Numbered from the stretch's first letter, positions 1 to 10,773 are shown. The stretch: DNA of 64,000 bases from Rahnella rivi (GCF_019049655.1 NZ_JAFMOX010000052.1:1-64000), one strand, 5' to 3'. Program-made: numbers and translations. The notes: generated by a model from the sequence alone, not told the origin.

Positions 1-311
1 AAATTATTTTGCTGGTGGGTAATTTTCCAGGGTTTTAAGTAATTCGCACAGAAAGCGAAAAGATAGTGTTAAAGCGGTGGGCGGTTCAGGATTAGTCTGA
101 TAGATTTAATTCACGCGCTAAAGACTCTTATTATTTCTTTGCGCTATGCTGAAGCCGATTTTGTGACATAAATAAAATACCAAAATAAAAGCACAACATC
201 AGAAACAGAAAAGGGGCCGAAGCCCCTTAAATCAAATGATTAAACCGGTAGCGGGATATGGAGTGGATTATTTATCCGCTTTCGCCGGAATAAATTGAAT
301 TCGAAAGATAA
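1..311. other. Left-edge non-coding stretch
   Basis: No convincing coding sequence is visible in this AT-rich stretch on either strand. The only recognisable element is a small terminator-like hairpin near 205-228. In E. coli, ihfA lies on this side of btuC, but nothing here can be assigned to it. Confidence 0.5.
205..228 (-). terminator. Terminator of the small lipoprotein gene
   Basis: A 7-bp stem (AAGGGGC / GCCCCTT) with loop CGAA is followed on the minus strand by CTTTTCTG. It sits about 85 nt past the stop of the minus-strand lipoprotein gene, so it probably ends that transcript. Confidence 0.6.
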
Positions 312-467
312 TTAATGGTTGTAGAACATGCGAGGTCCACCAGGACCACCGCCGCCATGACCACCACCGTGACCGCCGCCACCAGGGCCCCAAAACGGAG
401 GAAACAGACAACCGCTCAGGCTGACAACAACCAGGCCAATACTTAACAGGGCTAAAATACGACGCAT
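312..467 (-). CDS. Small Gly/His-rich lipoprotein
   Basis: This 51-residue protein has a basic start (MRR), a hydrophobic core and a lipobox LSGC with the lipidated Cys at residue 20, so it should be exported and anchored in a membrane. The mature part is only about 32 residues: a short aromatic/proline patch (LFPPFWGP) and then a run of glycines broken by two histidines. The start at 467 is chosen because AAGGATC lies just upstream and the signal peptide then begins properly; a longer reading upstream has no signal-peptide character. I do not recognise the family. It is divergent from a His-rich DUF2502 gene. The glycine/histidine tail could bind metal or surfaces, but that is only a guess. 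Confidence 0.7.
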   Translation of the reverse strand: MRRILALLSIGLVVVSLSGCLFPPFWGPGGGGHGGGHGGGGPGGPRMFYNH

Positions 468-736
468 AAAATAGATCCTTTTTGAATAAACAGGGCGAGT
501 ATAAATAATTAGTGAATAAGCTGTTGTCAGGCTTGCGTTAAGGTTCGTTAATATTTTCATAAGAATTGAACAGATAACACATTCACGCCTGTTGAATTAT
601 TTCAATCAGGATACGTTTGTATTTATTACGTAAGCCCGCAGCAAGTTAAACGAAAATCCGCCTTTGGCTCATAGTCAGTTCTGTACCCCCCTGATATAAA
701 AAACACGTCATATAAAATATAGAAGGCGTGACTACC

Positions 737-1171
737 GTGAAAAAATCTCTCTTATTGCTTTGTTGTGCGCTGGCCTTGCCTGTGATCGCACAGGCAAATG
801 TTTCCATTGACGTTAACGTACCTGGCGTAACGCTTCACCTCGGGGATCAGGATCAGCGCGGTTACTACTGGGATGGTTACGACTGGCGTCCGCCGCAGTG
901 GTGGCGCGCGCATCAGGGCCATCATTATGGTGAGCGTAACGAGCGCGGGATGTACTGGCACGGCAACCGCTGGGATGCCAAACCGCCTCAGCGGGGTCAT
1001 AGCGCGCCGCGGCCGCCACAGCAGCCGCATAATCAGGGCCGCCCGGATGGCGGTGATCACCGTGATAACAACGGACATCAGGGCGGTGGCAACAATAATC
1101 ATCAGGGTGGCAATAGCGGTCATCAGGGGAACGGCCAGCCGATTCCGCCAAATGGCCAGCCAGGCCGTTAA
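737..1171 (+). CDS. DUF2502 (YpeC-like) secreted protein
   Basis: The product is about 144 residues with a clean signal peptide (MKKSLLLLCC... ending AQA). After it comes the DUF2502 hallmark, a short beta-rich part followed by aromatic repeats such as RGYYWDGYDW and RGMYWHGNRW. The C-terminal half is low-complexity and rich in His, Gly, Asn and Pro (HQGG-type repeats), longer than in E. coli YpeC. The GTG at 737 is preferred because AGAAGG at 721-726 is spaced 10 nt from it; the GTG at 728 would lie almost on top of that site. Function is unknown; the family is periplasmic. A strong terminator follows. Confidence 0.75.
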   Translation: MKKSLLLLCCALALPVIAQANVSIDVNVPGVTLHLGDQDQRGYYWDGYDWRPPQWWRAHQGHHYGERNERGMYWHGNRWDAKPPQRGHSAPRPPQQPHNQGRPDGGDHRDNNGHQGGGNNNHQGGNSGHQGNGQPIPPNGQPGR

Positions 1172-1194
1172 TCCTGATCGCCTATGCAAAATAC

Positions 1195-1224
1195 AAAAAG
1201 CCGGTGCTCAGTCACCGGCTTTTT
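1195..1224 (+). terminator. Rho-independent terminator after the DUF2502 gene
   Basis: The stem AAAAGCCGGTG / CACCGGCTTTT has a short loop and a following T-rich stretch. It lies 24 nt after the DUF2502 stop codon and separates that gene from btuC. Confidence 0.9.
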
Positions 1225-1318
1225 CATTTTCTGTTTCCGCGCAGTGGAGCTAACTGCTTAATATCGGTAGGATAGCGAGATCCCTACTATGCCTTTCAGC
1301 CCCCGGAAACTGCAATTC

Positions 1319-2326
1319 ATGTCTAACCGGCAGACCTTTTCGACCCTGGAACATCAGCAAAAAAAGCGTGATCGGCGCGGGCTTTACGGTCTGAGCGTGC
1401 TCTTAATTCTGGTGCTGGGGCTGAGTCTCAGCGCGGGCGAAAACTGGCTGTGGCCGGATCAATGGCTCAGTAATGAAGCGCGGTTATTTGTCTGGCAGTT
1501 ACGCTTACCGCGTGCGATAGCGGTGATTCTGGTCGGCGCGAGTCTGGCTGTCGCCGGTGCCGTCATGCAATCGCTGTTTGAAAATCCTCTCGCAGAACCC
1601 GGCCTGCTTGGCGTGGCGAACGGCGCGGGTGTCGCGCTGGTGTTTTGTGTGATGCTCAGTCACGGGATGCTGCCAGTTTGGGTCATGAGTCTGGCTGCTG
1701 TGGCGGGTGCATTAGCTGTCACTTTCTTTCTGTTATACGCCGCGCGCAGGCATCGGCTGAATAATGCCCGTCTGCTGCTGGTGGGTGTTGCCATTGGTAT
1801 TGTGTGCAGCGCCCTGATGACCTGGGCTATTTACTTCAGCAGCAATCTGGATTTACGCCAGCTGATGTACTGGATGATGGGCGGTTTCGGTGGGGTGGAC
1901 TGGCGACAAGTCTGGCTCGGCGTCATGCTGTTACCGGTTCTGCTCTGGCTGACAGGTCAGGGTAAGACGCTGAACCTGCTTTCACTGGGTACGCAACAGG
2001 CGCAGCAACTGGGCGTCTCCCTGACATCCTGGCGCTATATTCTGGTGCTGGCCGTCGGCTGGATGGTCGGCCTGAGCGTTGCGCTGGCAGGTGTGATAGG
2101 GTTTATCGGTCTGGTGATCCCCCATATTCTCCGTTTGTGCGGTATGACCGACCAGCGTCGTCTGCTTCCGGCCTGTGCACTGTGCGGTGCGGCGGTATTG
2201 CTGCTGGCGGATGTGCTGTCACGCATCGGGTTGTACGCGGCGGAGTTGCCGATCGGTGTCGTCACGGCGACGCTGGGCGCACCCGTTTTCATCTGGCTAC
2301 TGGTCAGAGCCGGACAAATACGCTGA
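1319..2326 (+). CDS. btuC: Vitamin B12 ABC transporter permease BtuC
   Basis: This inner-membrane permease of the FecCD family forms the BtuC2D2 importer, which takes cobalamin from periplasmic BtuF into the cytoplasm. The sequence is almost entirely hydrophobic with about ten membrane spans. Family landmarks include [20 protein letters not shown] near residue 60-80, [16 protein letters not shown], and the C-terminal [13 protein letters not shown] coupling segment that docks on BtuD. The start at 1319 gives 335 residues and an N-terminus like other BtuC proteins; an in-frame ATG at 1289 is possible. It is first in btuC-btuE-btuD, as in E. coli. No cobalamin riboswitch was recognised upstream. 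Confidence 0.95.
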   Translation: MSNRQTFSTLEHQQKKRDRRGLYGLSVLLILVLGLSLSAGENWLWPDQWLSNEARLFVWQLRLPRAIAVILVGASLAVAGAVMQSLFENPLAEPGLLGVANGAGVALVFCVMLSHGMLPVWVMSLAAVAGALAVTFFLLYAARRHRLNNARLLLVGVAIGIVCSALMTWAIYFSSNLDLRQLMYWMMGGFGGVDWRQVWLGVMLLPVLLWLTGQGKTLNLLSLGTQQAQQLGVSLTSWRYILVLAVGWMVGLSVALAGVIGFIGLVIPHILRLCGMTDQRRLLPACALCGAAVLLLADVLSRIGLYAAELPIGVVTATLGAPVFIWLLVRAGQIR

Positions 2327-2385
2327 TCATCTTTCAAGAGATCAACTATTCTCTCCCTACCTTCTACCTATCAGGATAAAAAGCG

Positions 2386-2937
2386 ATGAGTAATGACATT
2401 TTTGATATCTCCCTGAAAACCATTGATGGCGAAACCAAAACGCTTGGCGATTACAAAGGTTCGGTGTTGCTGGTGGTCAATGTGGCGTCACAATGCGGCC
2501 TGACCAAGCAATACGAAGGTCTGGAAAATATTTATCAGGCCTGGCATGACCAGGGTTTTGAAGTCCTCGGGTTCCCTTGCAACGAATTTGGCGCGCAGGA
2601 ACCGGGTACAGAAGATGAAATCAAAACGTTCTGCACCACGCAGTTTGGCGTTAAATTCCCGATGTTCAGCAAAATTGACGTCAACGGCGAAAACCGTCAC
2701 CCGCTATACAGCGCGTTGATTGCTGCCCGTCCTGAAGCGGTCAAACCTGAAGCCAGCGGTTTCTACGAGCGTCTGGCGAGTAAAGGGCGTCAGCCGGTGA
2801 AACCTGAAAATATCCTGTGGAATTTCGAAAAATTCCTGATTGGCCGCGACGGCACTGTCGTCCAGCGATTCGCACCTGACATGGCACCGGAAGATCCGAT
2901 TCTGATGGAAGCGATCAAGGCCGCACTGGCGAAGTAA
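2386..2937 (+). CDS. btuE: Glutathione peroxidase-family protein BtuE
   Basis: BtuE is a 183-residue thioredoxin-fold peroxidase that reduces hydroperoxides with thiol donors; in E. coli it is not needed for B12 transport despite its name. The peroxidatic Cys is at residue 37 in NVASQCGLT, so it is a Cys and not a selenocysteine enzyme. The GFPCNEFGAQEPG block and the WNFEKFLIG block supply the conserved Gln, Trp and Asn of the active-site tetrad. It lies between btuC and btuD, 59 nt after btuC and 30 nt before btuD, and is probably co-transcribed with them. Confidence 0.95.
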   Translation: MSNDIFDISLKTIDGETKTLGDYKGSVLLVVNVASQCGLTKQYEGLENIYQAWHDQGFEVLGFPCNEFGAQEPGTEDEIKTFCTTQFGVKFPMFSKIDVNGENRHPLYSALIAARPEAVKPEASGFYERLASKGRQPVKPENILWNFEKFLIGRDGTVVQRFAPDMAPEDPILMEAIKAALAK

Positions 2938-2967
2938 TTCATTAACGTTGAAGGGCAGGGAGCGCGG

Positions 2968-3753
2968 ATGCTGGAGTGTCGTGAAATCAGTGTGGAAGGG
3001 CGCCTTCGTGCATTCAGCGCGAAGATTGCGCCGGGCAGCCGCGTTCACCTTATCGGGCCGAACGGCGCGGGTAAAAGTACCTTACTGGCAAGGCTGGCGG
3101 GGGTATTTGAAGGAAAGGGCACCCTGACGGGCGATGTGCGGTTTAACGGCCAGCGGATTGCCGATCTCGGTGGCTTGCAGCTCGCGCGTTTGCGTGCCTG
3201 GCTTTGCCAGCAGCTGACCCCGGCGTCCATGATGCCGGTGTTTCAATACTTATCTTTGCACCAGCCCCGCCTTGCTCAACCTGCCGCCGTTGAAAAGACG
3301 ATTGCGCGTCTTTGTGACGCTTTACAGCTGAGCGATAAACTGGCGCAGCCGGTCACGCATCTTTCTGGCGGCGAATGGCAGCGGGTACGGCTGGCGGCCG
3401 TGTTGTTACAGGTCTGGCCGTCAGTGAATCCAGATTCGCTGATGTTATTGCTGGATGAACCGATGAACAGCCTTGATGTGGCACAGCAGCAGGCGCTGGA
3501 TCAATTGCTGACGGAGTTCTGCGCCTCAGGCCGCGCTGTTGTGATGAGCGATCACGATCTCAATCACACCTTACATTATGCCCGTCAGGTGTGGCTGATG
3601 TCGGCGGGAAGCGTTGTGGCTGCCGGTGAATGTGCTGACGTCATGCAGATTGAAAGGCTTTCTCAGGTATACAACGTCCAATTTCAGATACATTCTCTTG
3701 CCGGACGTCAGTGGATAATGACCACGGCGACGCCTTTTTCGTTAAATGAATAG
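2968..3753 (+). CDS. btuD: Vitamin B12 ABC transporter ATPase BtuD
   Basis: This cytoplasmic ATPase subunit of the BtuCD cobalamin importer has 261 residues. Visible motifs are the Walker [10 protein letters not shown] at residues 30-38, the ABC signature LSGGEWQRVRLA, Walker B LMLLLDEP and the H-loop SDHDLNHT. The start at 2968 follows AGGGAG at a good distance. It is the last gene of the btu cluster, and the arn promoter region follows. The protein is about a dozen residues longer than E. coli BtuD, mostly at the C-terminus. Confidence 0.95.
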   Translation: MLECREISVEGRLRAFSAKIAPGSRVHLIGPNGAGKSTLLARLAGVFEGKGTLTGDVRFNGQRIADLGGLQLARLRAWLCQQLTPASMMPVFQYLSLHQPRLAQPAAVEKTIARLCDALQLSDKLAQPVTHLSGGEWQRVRLAAVLLQVWPSVNPDSLMLLLDEPMNSLDVAQQQALDQLLTEFCASGRAVVMSDHDLNHTLHYARQVWLMSAGSVVAAGECADVMQIERLSQVYNVQFQIHSLAGRQWIMTTATPFSLNE

Positions 3754-3925
3754 CGGTTTAATTATATTAACGAACCCTATTTTAAACACGAAACACTCTC
3801 ATTGTTCATAAAAAACACTGCCTGAGGTTTTATTAATAAAGTTCATTTTTTTAATAAATCCTTAATATATTTTAACTTATTGTTTTTATTGATTTTGTAA
3901 TAGACGATACTATTTATCCTCTTCT

Positions 3926-3942
3926 TATTTAACTTCTGTTTA
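3926..3942 (+). promoter_or_regulatory. PhoP-like box upstream of arnB
   Basis: TATTTA-ACTTC-TGTTTA is a direct repeat of hexamers with a 5-nt spacer. It fits the PhoP box (T/G)GTTTA-N5-(T/G)GTTTA with one deviation, and the 11-nt unit is repeated including its spacer (ACTTC). It lies about 145 nt upstream of the arnB start. PhoP control of arn is known in Yersinia. Assignment here is by motif only. Confidence 0.55.
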
Positions 3943-3963
3943 ACTTCACAAAACTGGCAAATC

Positions 3964-3980
3964 CTTAAGGTTAAATTAAG
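3964..3980 (+). promoter_or_regulatory. PmrA-like box upstream of arnB
   Basis: CTTAAG-GTTAA-ATTAAG matches the PmrA (BasR) box of two (C/T)TTAA(G/T) half-sites with a 5-nt spacer, with one mismatch. A weak -10 (TAAGAT, about 3996-4001) follows at a plausible distance. It lies about 105 nt before arnB and 22 nt after the PhoP-like box. Confidence 0.6.
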
Positions 3981-4085
3981 CTTAAACCGACATCATAAGA
4001 TCCAAAATTCAGGGCGGTGTTTACTTACGGTTAAATAAACACAGTCTACAGTCGTGTTGAGCTAATTACCTTTTGGGATAGTGAA

Positions 4086-5228
4086 ATGGAAAACTTTTTG
4101 CCTTTCTCCCGTCCGTCTATGGGCGAAGAAGAGATCGAGGCTGTAGGGCAAGTGTTGCGTTCAGGTTGGATCACGACCGGCCCGCAGACACATCAGCTTG
4201 AACAAGATTTTTCTGCTGCCTTTGGTTGTAAACATGCCATTGCGGTCAGCTCCGCAACGGGTGGAATGCACGTTACATTGATGGCGCTGGGCATTGGCCC
4301 CGGCGACGAAGTGATTACACCTTCTCAGACCTGGGTGTCGACGCTGAACATGATTGTTCTGCTCGGTGCCGAGCCGGTGATGATTGATGTGGACCCGGAT
4401 ACGCTGATGGTCAGCGCAGAGGCTATTGCCGCCGCCATTACGCCTAAAACCAAAGCAATCATTCCTGTGCATTACGCCGGTGCCCCTTTAGATCTCGACC
4501 CTGTATACGCCGTGGCAAACCAGCATGGTATTGCGGTGATTGAAGATGCGGCTCACGCCGTCGGTGCGCGTTATCGCGATCGCTGGGTTGGCGCGCAGGG
4601 AACGGCAATTTTCTCCTTCCACGCGATTAAAAACATGACCTGCGCCGAAGGTGGCCTGGTCGCTACCGACGACGATGAGCTGGCCGCCAAAGTGCGTGCG
4701 CTGAAATTCCACGGGCTGGCGGTCGATGCGTTTGACCGTCAGGTTCAGGGGCGCAAACCGCAGGCAGAAGTGGTCGAGCCTGGCTTCAAATACAATCTTT
4801 CAGACATTCATGCCTCCATTGCTGTTGTGCAACTCAAACGCCTGAGTGAAATGAACGCCCGTCGTGCCGAACTGGCGCAACGTTACCTCGATAAATTACA
4901 AGGGTCGCCGTATCTGCCAATGAAAGTGCCGGATTATCCGCATCTTCATGCCTGGCATTTATTCATGATCCGCGTAGATGAAAAACGTTGTGGCATAAAC
5001 CGCGATGCACTGATGGAACGTCTGAAAGAGCAGGGCATCGGAACCGGTTTACATTTCCGGGCTGCCCACACTCAAAAATATTACCGCGAACGTTATCCGC
5101 AACTTAGCCTGCCAAACAGTGAATGGAACTCAGCCAGTCTGTGCAGCCTGCCGCTGTTCCCTGATATGCAGGACAGCGACGTTGATCGTGTCGTCTCGGC
5201 TCTTTTTTCCCTTTTGGAGGCGCAGTAG
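4086..5228 (+). CDS. arnB: UDP-Ara4O aminotransferase ArnB
   Basis: ArnB is a PLP-dependent aminotransferase that converts UDP-4-keto-pentose (made by ArnA) to UDP-L-Ara4N, with glutamate as amino donor, in the cytoplasm. The 380-residue sequence is of the DegT/DnrJ/EryC1 class: [28 protein letters not shown] near residue 56, [10 protein letters not shown], and the PLP lysine at residue 182 in [15 protein letters not shown]. It is the first gene of arnBCADTEF and shares one base of its stop codon with the arnC GTG. The PhoP- and PmrA-like boxes upstream fit induction by low magnesium and cationic peptides. Confidence 0.97.
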   Translation: MENFLPFSRPSMGEEEIEAVGQVLRSGWITTGPQTHQLEQDFSAAFGCKHAIAVSSATGGMHVTLMALGIGPGDEVITPSQTWVSTLNMIVLLGAEPVMIDVDPDTLMVSAEAIAAAITPKTKAIIPVHYAGAPLDLDPVYAVANQHGIAVIEDAAHAVGARYRDRWVGAQGTAIFSFHAIKNMTCAEGGLVATDDDELAAKVRALKFHGLAVDAFDRQVQGRKPQAEVVEPGFKYNLSDIHASIAVVQLKRLSEMNARRAELAQRYLDKLQGSPYLPMKVPDYPHLHAWHLFMIRVDEKRCGINRDALMERLKEQGIGTGLHFRAAHTQKYYRERYPQLSLPNSEWNSASLCSLPLFPDMQDSDVDRVVSALFSLLEAQ

Positions 5229-6208
5229 TGGCGCATTATGAACCTATTCGTAAAGTCTCGGTGGTTATCCCGGTCTACAACGAAGAAGAAAGCCTGCCCG
5301 CGTTATTGACGCGTACTCAGGCTGCGTGTCAGCAACTGACGCAACAATATGAAATTATCCTGGTGGATGACGGCAGCGCCGACAGCTCCGGCGACATGCT
5401 TGCCGCCGCCGCAGAGCAGCCTGACAGTCACATCATCGCGGTTTTGCTCAACCGCAATTACGGGCAGCACTCGGCGATCATGGCCGGATTTAGCCATGTC
5501 ACCGGCGATCTGGTCATCACGCTTGATGCCGATCTGCAAAATCCGCCGGAAGAAATCCCGCGTCTGGTGGCCAAAGCCGATGAAGGTTATGACGTCGTGG
5601 GCACGGTAAGGGCTAACCGCCGTGATTCCTGGTTCCGTAAAACCGCCTCCAAAATGATCAACATGATGATTCAGCGCGCCACCGGTAAATCGATGGGCGA
5701 CTACGGCTGTATGCTGCGGGCTTACCGTCGCCACATTGTTGAGGCGATGCTGCATTGTCACGAGCGCAGTACCTTTATTCCTATTCTGGCGAACACCTTT
5801 GCACGGAAAACCGTGGAAATTCCGGTGCAGCATTCTGAGCGCGAATTTGGTGATTCCAAATACAGCCTGATGAAGCTGATTAACCTGATGTATGACCTGA
5901 TCACCTGCCTGACCACCACGCCGCTGCGCATGCTTAGCGTTGTCGGCAGTGCGATCGCCATCTTCGGTTTCGTGCTGGCGATTTTCCTGATCCTCATGCG
6001 GTTGATTCACGGCCCGGCCTGGGCTGCGGACGGGGTGTTCACCCTCTTTGCTTTGCTATTTATGTTTATCGGTGCGCAGTTTGTCGGCATGGGATTACTC
6101 GGTGAATACATCGGGCGGATCTACAACGATGTTCGCGCACGTCCCCGTTATTTCGTTCAAAAAGTCGTCGGCGTTCGTTCCGAAGAAAACAGTCAGGAAG
6201 AAGAGTGA
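5228..6208 (+). CDS. arnC: Undecaprenyl-phosphate Ara4FN transferase ArnC
   Basis: This family-2 glycosyltransferase moves 4-deoxy-4-formamido-L-arabinose from UDP to undecaprenyl phosphate at the inner membrane. The GT-A domain shows [25 protein letters not shown] and the [10 protein letters not shown] metal/nucleotide motif. Two C-terminal membrane helices (about residues 235-258 and 268-293) anchor it. The GTG start at 5228 overlaps the arnB stop by one base, so translation is probably coupled. Length 326 residues, like E. coli ArnC. Confidence 0.97.
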   Translation: MAHYEPIRKVSVVIPVYNEEESLPALLTRTQAACQQLTQQYEIILVDDGSADSSGDMLAAAAEQPDSHIIAVLLNRNYGQHSAIMAGFSHVTGDLVITLDADLQNPPEEIPRLVAKADEGYDVVGTVRANRRDSWFRKTASKMINMMIQRATGKSMGDYGCMLRAYRRHIVEAMLHCHERSTFIPILANTFARKTVEIPVQHSEREFGDSKYSLMKLINLMYDLITCLTTTPLRMLSVVGSAIAIFGFVLAIFLILMRLIHGPAWAADGVFTLFALLFMFIGAQFVGMGLLGEYIGRIYNDVRARPRYFVQKVVGVRSEENSQEEE

Positions 6209-8190
6209 TGAAAGCGATTGTATTTGCCTACCATGATATTGGTTGCGTTGGTTTACAGGCTCTGGTTGATGCCGGTTATGACGTTCAGGCGGTCTTTACC
6301 CATACGGATGCACCGAATGAAAACCAATTCTTTTCCTCTGTCGCCCGTCAGGGTGCCGAATTAAATCTGCCGGTATACGCGCCGGAAGACGTGAATCATC
6401 CGCTGTGGATTGATCGTATTCGCGCCTTGCAGCCTGATGTGATTTTTTCTTTCTACTATCGCAACATGCTCAGCGAAGAGATTTTATCTCTCGCGCCGCA
6501 GGGTGGTTTTAACCTGCACGGTTCACTGCTGCCGCGTTACCGTGGCCGCGCACCGGTAAACTGGGCGCTGCTCAATGGTGAAACTGAAACCGGCGTCACT
6601 TTGCACAAAATGGTGAAGCGCCCTGATGCCGGTGACATTGTCGGCCAGCGTAAAGTGGCGATCGCCGCGGATGACACGGCACTGAAGCTGCACGCGAAAG
6701 TACGCGAAGCGGCGAAAGAATTGCTGACCGATTTACTGCCAGAAATGAAAGCAGGCAAGATAACCCTGACGCCGCAAGATGAAGCGCAGGCGAGCTACTT
6801 TGGTCGCCGTACGGCGGCTGACGGAGAAATTCATTGGCATAAATCAGCCACTGAGATTAACAACCTGATCCGCGCCGTGACCGAACCTTATCCGGGCGCA
6901 TTCACTTTCCTCGGGCAACGAAAACTGACGGTTTGGCGCGCGTTGCCGCTGAACACTCAGCACGACAAACAACCGGGTACCGTCCTTTGCGCTGATCCGC
7001 TGACCATTGCCTGTGGCGAAGGTGCGTTGCAGATCCAGGCCGGTCAGAGTGAAAACGGGTTGTACGTTCAGGGTTCTCGTCTGGCGCTGGAACTGGGCAT
7101 TATGCCGGAAATGCGTCTTTCCACGCTGCCTACTGCGGTGATGAAACGCCGTACCCGCGTGCTGATCCTGGGGGTAAACGGCTTTATCGGTAACCACCTC
7201 AGCGAGCGTTTGCTGCGTGAAGACCGTTACGAAATCTACGGTCTGGACATCAGTTCTGATGCTATCAGCCGCTTCATGGGCAATCCGCATTTCCACTTTG
7301 TTGAAGGCGATATCAGCATTCATTCCGAGTGGATCGAATATCACATCAAAAAATGTGACGTTGTGCTGCCGCTGGTTGCCATCGCCACGCCAATCGAATA
7401 CACCCGTAATCCGCTGCGCGTGTTCGAGCTCGATTTTGAGGAAAACCTTAAAATCGTTCGTGACTGTGTGAAATACAAAAAACGCATCATTTTCCCGTCC
7501 ACGTCTGAAGTGTACGGCATGTGTGATGACAAGGAATTTGACGAGGATAACTCGCGTCTGATCGTCGGGCCTATCAACAAACAGCGCTGGATTTACTCAG
7601 TATCCAAACAGTTGCTGGACCGCGTGATTTGGGCATACGGCGTCAAAGAAGGCCTGAAGTTTACGCTGTTCCGTCCGTTTAACTGGATGGGGCCGCGACT
7701 GGATAACCTCGATGCCGCGCGTATCGGCAGCTCCCGTGCAATCACTCAGCTGATCCTCAATCTGGTAGAAGGTTCGCCGATCAAACTGGTTGACGGTGGC
7801 GAGCAAAAACGCTGTTTCACCGACATCAACGACGGCATTGAAGCCTTGTTCCGTATCATTGAAAACCGTGACAACCTGTGTGACGGCCAGATCATCAACA
7901 TCGGTAATCCGACCAACGAAGCGAGTATTCGTGAACTAGCGGAAATGCTGCTGGCGAGCTTTGAAGCGCATCCGTTGCGCGCACAGTTCCCGCCGTTTGC
8001 CGGTTTCAATCTGGTGGAAAGCAGCACCTATTACGGCAAAGGCTATCAGGACGTTGAGCACCGCACGCCGAGCATTAAAAATGCCCGTCGCCTGCTGAGC
8101 TGGAAACCGGAAGTGGGCATGGATAAAACCGTCGCTGACACCCTGGATTTCTTCCTGCGCTCCGTAAACCCGGAAGCGGATCACTCCTGA
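6208..8190 (+). CDS. arnA: Bifunctional formyltransferase / UDP-GlcA decarboxylase ArnA
   Basis: ArnA has two domains. The N-terminal part (about 1-300) is a formyl-THF-dependent formyltransferase for UDP-L-Ara4N, with [13 protein letters not shown] carrying the active-site Asn and His near residues 102 and 104. The C-terminal part (about 315-660) is an NAD-dependent oxidative decarboxylase of UDP-glucuronate, with the nucleotide-binding [10 protein letters not shown] near 322, PSTSEVYG and YSVSKQ. ATG 6208 overlaps the arnC TGA by one base. The length of 660 residues equals E. coli ArnA, and both domains look intact. Confidence 0.97.
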   Translation: MKAIVFAYHDIGCVGLQALVDAGYDVQAVFTHTDAPNENQFFSSVARQGAELNLPVYAPEDVNHPLWIDRIRALQPDVIFSFYYRNMLSEEILSLAPQGGFNLHGSLLPRYRGRAPVNWALLNGETETGVTLHKMVKRPDAGDIVGQRKVAIAADDTALKLHAKVREAAKELLTDLLPEMKAGKITLTPQDEAQASYFGRRTAADGEIHWHKSATEINNLIRAVTEPYPGAFTFLGQRKLTVWRALPLNTQHDKQPGTVLCADPLTIACGEGALQIQAGQSENGLYVQGSRLALELGIMPEMRLSTLPTAVMKRRTRVLILGVNGFIGNHLSERLLREDRYEIYGLDISSDAISRFMGNPHFHFVEGDISIHSEWIEYHIKKCDVVLPLVAIATPIEYTRNPLRVFELDFEENLKIVRDCVKYKKRIIFPSTSEVYGMCDDKEFDEDNSRLIVGPINKQRWIYSVSKQLLDRVIWAYGVKEGLKFTLFRPFNWMGPRLDNLDAARIGSSRAITQLILNLVEGSPIKLVDGGEQKRCFTDINDGIEALFRIIENRDNLCDGQIINIGNPTNEASIRELAEMLLASFEAHPLRAQFPPFAGFNLVESSTYYGKGYQDVEHRTPSIKNARRLLSWKPEVGMDKTVADTLDFFLRSVNPEADHS

Positions 8191-8203
8191 AACGGTGCCA
8201 TTC

Positions 8204-9103
8204 ATGAAGAAAGTGGGTCTGCGCATTGATGTAGATACCTGGAGCGGCACCCGCGAGGGTGTCCCTCAGCTTCTGCAAGCGCTTGCGAAACATAAAATTA
8301 CCGCCAGTTTCTTCTTCAGCGTTGGGCCGGATAACATGGGGCGTCACTTGTGGCGCCTGCTTAAACCGCGCTTTCTCTGGAAGATGCTGCGCTCCAATGC
8401 CGCGTCACTCTATGGCTGGGATATTTTACTGGCCGGTACCGCGTGGCCGGGTAAACCTATCGCGCGCGATCTGGGTTATCTGATGAAAGAAACGGCCAAA
8501 CGCGGGCATGAAGTCGGGCTGCACGCCTGGGATCATCAGGGCTGGCAGGCTAAAGTGGGTAAATGGTCCGAAGCACAGCTTGAGCAGCAAATTCAGCTGG
8601 GGCTGGACGCACTGGAAAAAAGTCTCGGTCATGACGTCGAATGTTCAGCGGTAGCAGGCTGGCGTGCTGACGAACGGGTGATCGAAGTTAAAGAGCGTTT
8701 CCACTTCTATTACAACAGTGATTGCCGCGGAAAATACCCGTTCCTTCCTGTGCTGGAAAACGGCACCCTCGGGACAGTACAAATTCCGGTGACGTTACCG
8801 ACTTACGATGAAGTGGCCGGTGGCGACATTAACGCCGATAACTTCAACGACTTTATCCTCAGGGCCATCACTGAGGATCAGGGCGTGCCGGTTTACACCA
8901 TTCACGCAGAAGTGGAAGGCATGTCTCTGGCTGCACAGTTTGACGCGTTATTAACCCGTGCGGCGGCGCAGGGGATCCAGTTCTGCGCACTGGGTGATCT
9001 GCTCCCGCAGGATCTGAGTTCGCTGCCGAAAGGCAAAGTGGTTCGCGCCAGTTTCCCGGGACGGGAAGGCTGGTTAGGTTGTCAGCAAGAAGGTTTTTCC
9101 TGA
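8204..9103 (+). CDS. arnD: Ara4FN-undecaprenyl-phosphate deformylase ArnD
   Basis: This polysaccharide-deacetylase-fold metalloenzyme removes the formyl group from undecaprenyl-phosphate-Ara4FN before export. The family opening [14 protein letters not shown] carries the catalytic and metal Asp residues. [15 protein letters not shown] supplies the metal His motif H-x-x-x-H, and [11 protein letters not shown] is another conserved block. The ATG at 8204 is chosen because it matches the ArnD N-terminus ([11 protein letters not shown]); an in-frame GTG at 8195 is less likely. Length 299 residues, and its stop overlaps the arnT start. Confidence 0.96.
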   Translation: MKKVGLRIDVDTWSGTREGVPQLLQALAKHKITASFFFSVGPDNMGRHLWRLLKPRFLWKMLRSNAASLYGWDILLAGTAWPGKPIARDLGYLMKETAKRGHEVGLHAWDHQGWQAKVGKWSEAQLEQQIQLGLDALEKSLGHDVECSAVAGWRADERVIEVKERFHFYYNSDCRGKYPFLPVLENGTLGTVQIPVTLPTYDEVAGGDINADNFNDFILRAITEDQGVPVYTIHAEVEGMSLAAQFDALLTRAAAQGIQFCALGDLLPQDLSSLPKGKVVRASFPGREGWLGCQQEGFS

Positions 9104-10773
9104 TGTCGAAAGCATATAAAAGCGTGTGGAGTACACTGGTTCTGGTGTTTTTCGCGCTGGTTTACCTTGTTCCTCTTAACACCCGCCTGTTGTGGCAACC
9201 CGATGAAACCCGTTATGCAGAGATCAGCCGGGAAATGCTGCAACGCGGCGACTGGGTGGTGCCACATCTGCTGGGTTTACGGTATTTTGAAAAACCGGTG
9301 GCTGGCTACTGGTTCAACAATATCAGCCAGATGATCTTCGGTGACAGCAACTTTGCTGTCCGCTTTGGTTCCGTGTTCAGCACCATGCTCAGCGCGTTGC
9401 TGGTGTTCTGGCTGGCAAACCTGATGTGGCGTAACCGCCAGACGGCGTACATCGCGACGCTGATCTATCTTTCCTGCACGCTGGTGTTCAGCATCGGCAC
9501 CTACAGCGTGCTGGATCCGATGATTACCCTGTGGATGACCGCCGCGATGGTCGCCAGTTACTTTTGTCTGCGCGTTTCGGGCACGCCGCAAAAGGCGTTG
9601 AGCTGGATTGTGCTGGGGCTGGCCTGCGGCATGGGCTTCATGACCAAAGGTTTTCTGGCGCTGGCGTTACCGGTCATTGCTGTATTGCCGATTGTCTGGC
9701 GCGAAAAACGCTTCAAAACCCTGTTTGGCTGGGGGCCGCTTGCGATCGTCAGTGCCGTCGCCCTGAGCCTGCCGTGGGTGCTGGCCGTCGCTCGTCAGGA
9801 ACCGGACTACTGGCGCTATTTCTTCTGGGTCGAGCATGTTCAACGCTTTGCCGAATCGAACGCACAGCACAAAGCCCCGTTCTGGTATTACCTGCCGGTG
9901 CTTTGCCTCGGCGCGCTGCCGTGGCTGGGACTACTTCCGGGAGCACTGCGCGATGGCTGGACTAAACGCGTGCTGCGACCTGAGCTGTTCTTCCTGCTGA
10001 GCTGGGCTGTGATGCCGCTGATTTTCTTCAGCATCGCCAAAGGTAAGCTGCCGACATACATTTTACCGTGCTTTGCACCGCTGGCGTTGCTGCTGGCCGA
10101 TCACCTTGATCAGATCCGCCAGTCAGGGAAATTGCGCGCGCTGAAAGCCAACGGCATCATCAACATCGTCTTTGGCGTGCTGATGGCCTTGGCGGTGCTG
10201 GTGATCTCCGGAATATTGCCGGTTCATGTTAAAGCGGTGTTTGGCCGTGCTGAACTGCCCCGGGCGCTGATTGGTATTTTGTGCTTTGCAGTCTGGGCGC
10301 TTGCCGGTGCTATGTCGCTGACTGATCTGAAAAAACGCTGGTACTGGGCGGCAATTTGCCCGCTGGTGCTGGCATTGCTTATCGGTCAGGCTATTCCGCA
10401 GAAAGTGATCGACTCCAAACAGCCGCAGGCATTCCTGGATCAGAACAGCGCGCTGCTTCACCAGAGCCGTTACATTCTGGCAGATAACGTGGGTGTGGCG
10501 ACCGGTTTGGCGTGGATGCTTAAACGCAGTGACATCATCATGTTTGATGAAAGGGGAGAGCTGGAATACGGCCTGAGTTATCCTGATGCGCAGGATAAAT
10601 TTGTAGATGCCGCCGGATTCCCGGCATGGTTACAAAAAGCGCGGCAGGAGGGGAATATTTCAGTGGTCATCAAACTCGACAGCAACATTGTCTCTGCCGA
10701 TAAACTGCCACCGGCGGATCATACGGTGCAAGTGAACCGTCTGGCTCTGCTGTTCTATAAAAAGCTGCCATGA
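9103..10773 (+). CDS. arnT: Lipid A Ara4N transferase ArnT
   Basis: ArnT is a GT-C-fold membrane glycosyltransferase (related to PMTs) that moves L-Ara4N from undecaprenyl phosphate to lipid A phosphates on the periplasmic face, giving resistance to polymyxin and cationic peptides. About a dozen hydrophobic helices alternate with loops. The first periplasmic loop has [14 protein letters not shown] with the catalytic Asp at residue 34, and the soluble C-terminal domain is present. The ATG shares one base with the arnD TGA, and an AGAAGG site lies upstream. Length 556 residues, typical of the family. Confidence 0.96.
   Translation: MSKAYKSVWSTLVLVFFALVYLVPLNTRLLWQPDETRYAEISREMLQRGDWVVPHLLGLRYFEKPVAGYWFNNISQMIFGDSNFAVRFGSVFSTMLSALLVFWLANLMWRNRQTAYIATLIYLSCTLVFSIGTYSVLDPMITLWMTAAMVASYFCLRVSGTPQKALSWIVLGLACGMGFMTKGFLALALPVIAVLPIVWREKRFKTLFGWGPLAIVSAVALSLPWVLAVARQEPDYWRYFFWVEHVQRFAESNAQHKAPFWYYLPVLCLGALPWLGLLPGALRDGWTKRVLRPELFFLLSWAVMPLIFFSIAKGKLPTYILPCFAPLALLLADHLDQIRQSGKLRALKANGIINIVFGVLMALAVLVISGILPVHVKAVFGRAELPRALIGILCFAVWALAGAMSLTDLKKRWYWAAICPLVLALLIGQAIPQKVIDSKQPQAFLDQNSALLHQSRYILADNVGVATGLAWMLKRSDIIMFDERGELEYGLSYPDAQDKFVDAAGFPAWLQKARQEGNISVVIKLDSNIVSADKLPPADHTVQVNRLALLFYKKLP

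Noticed and set aside
752..1253. Overlapping frames in the DUF2502 low-complexity region
   Set aside because: They arise from the repetitive GC-rich tail of the DUF2502 gene and lack signals of their own.
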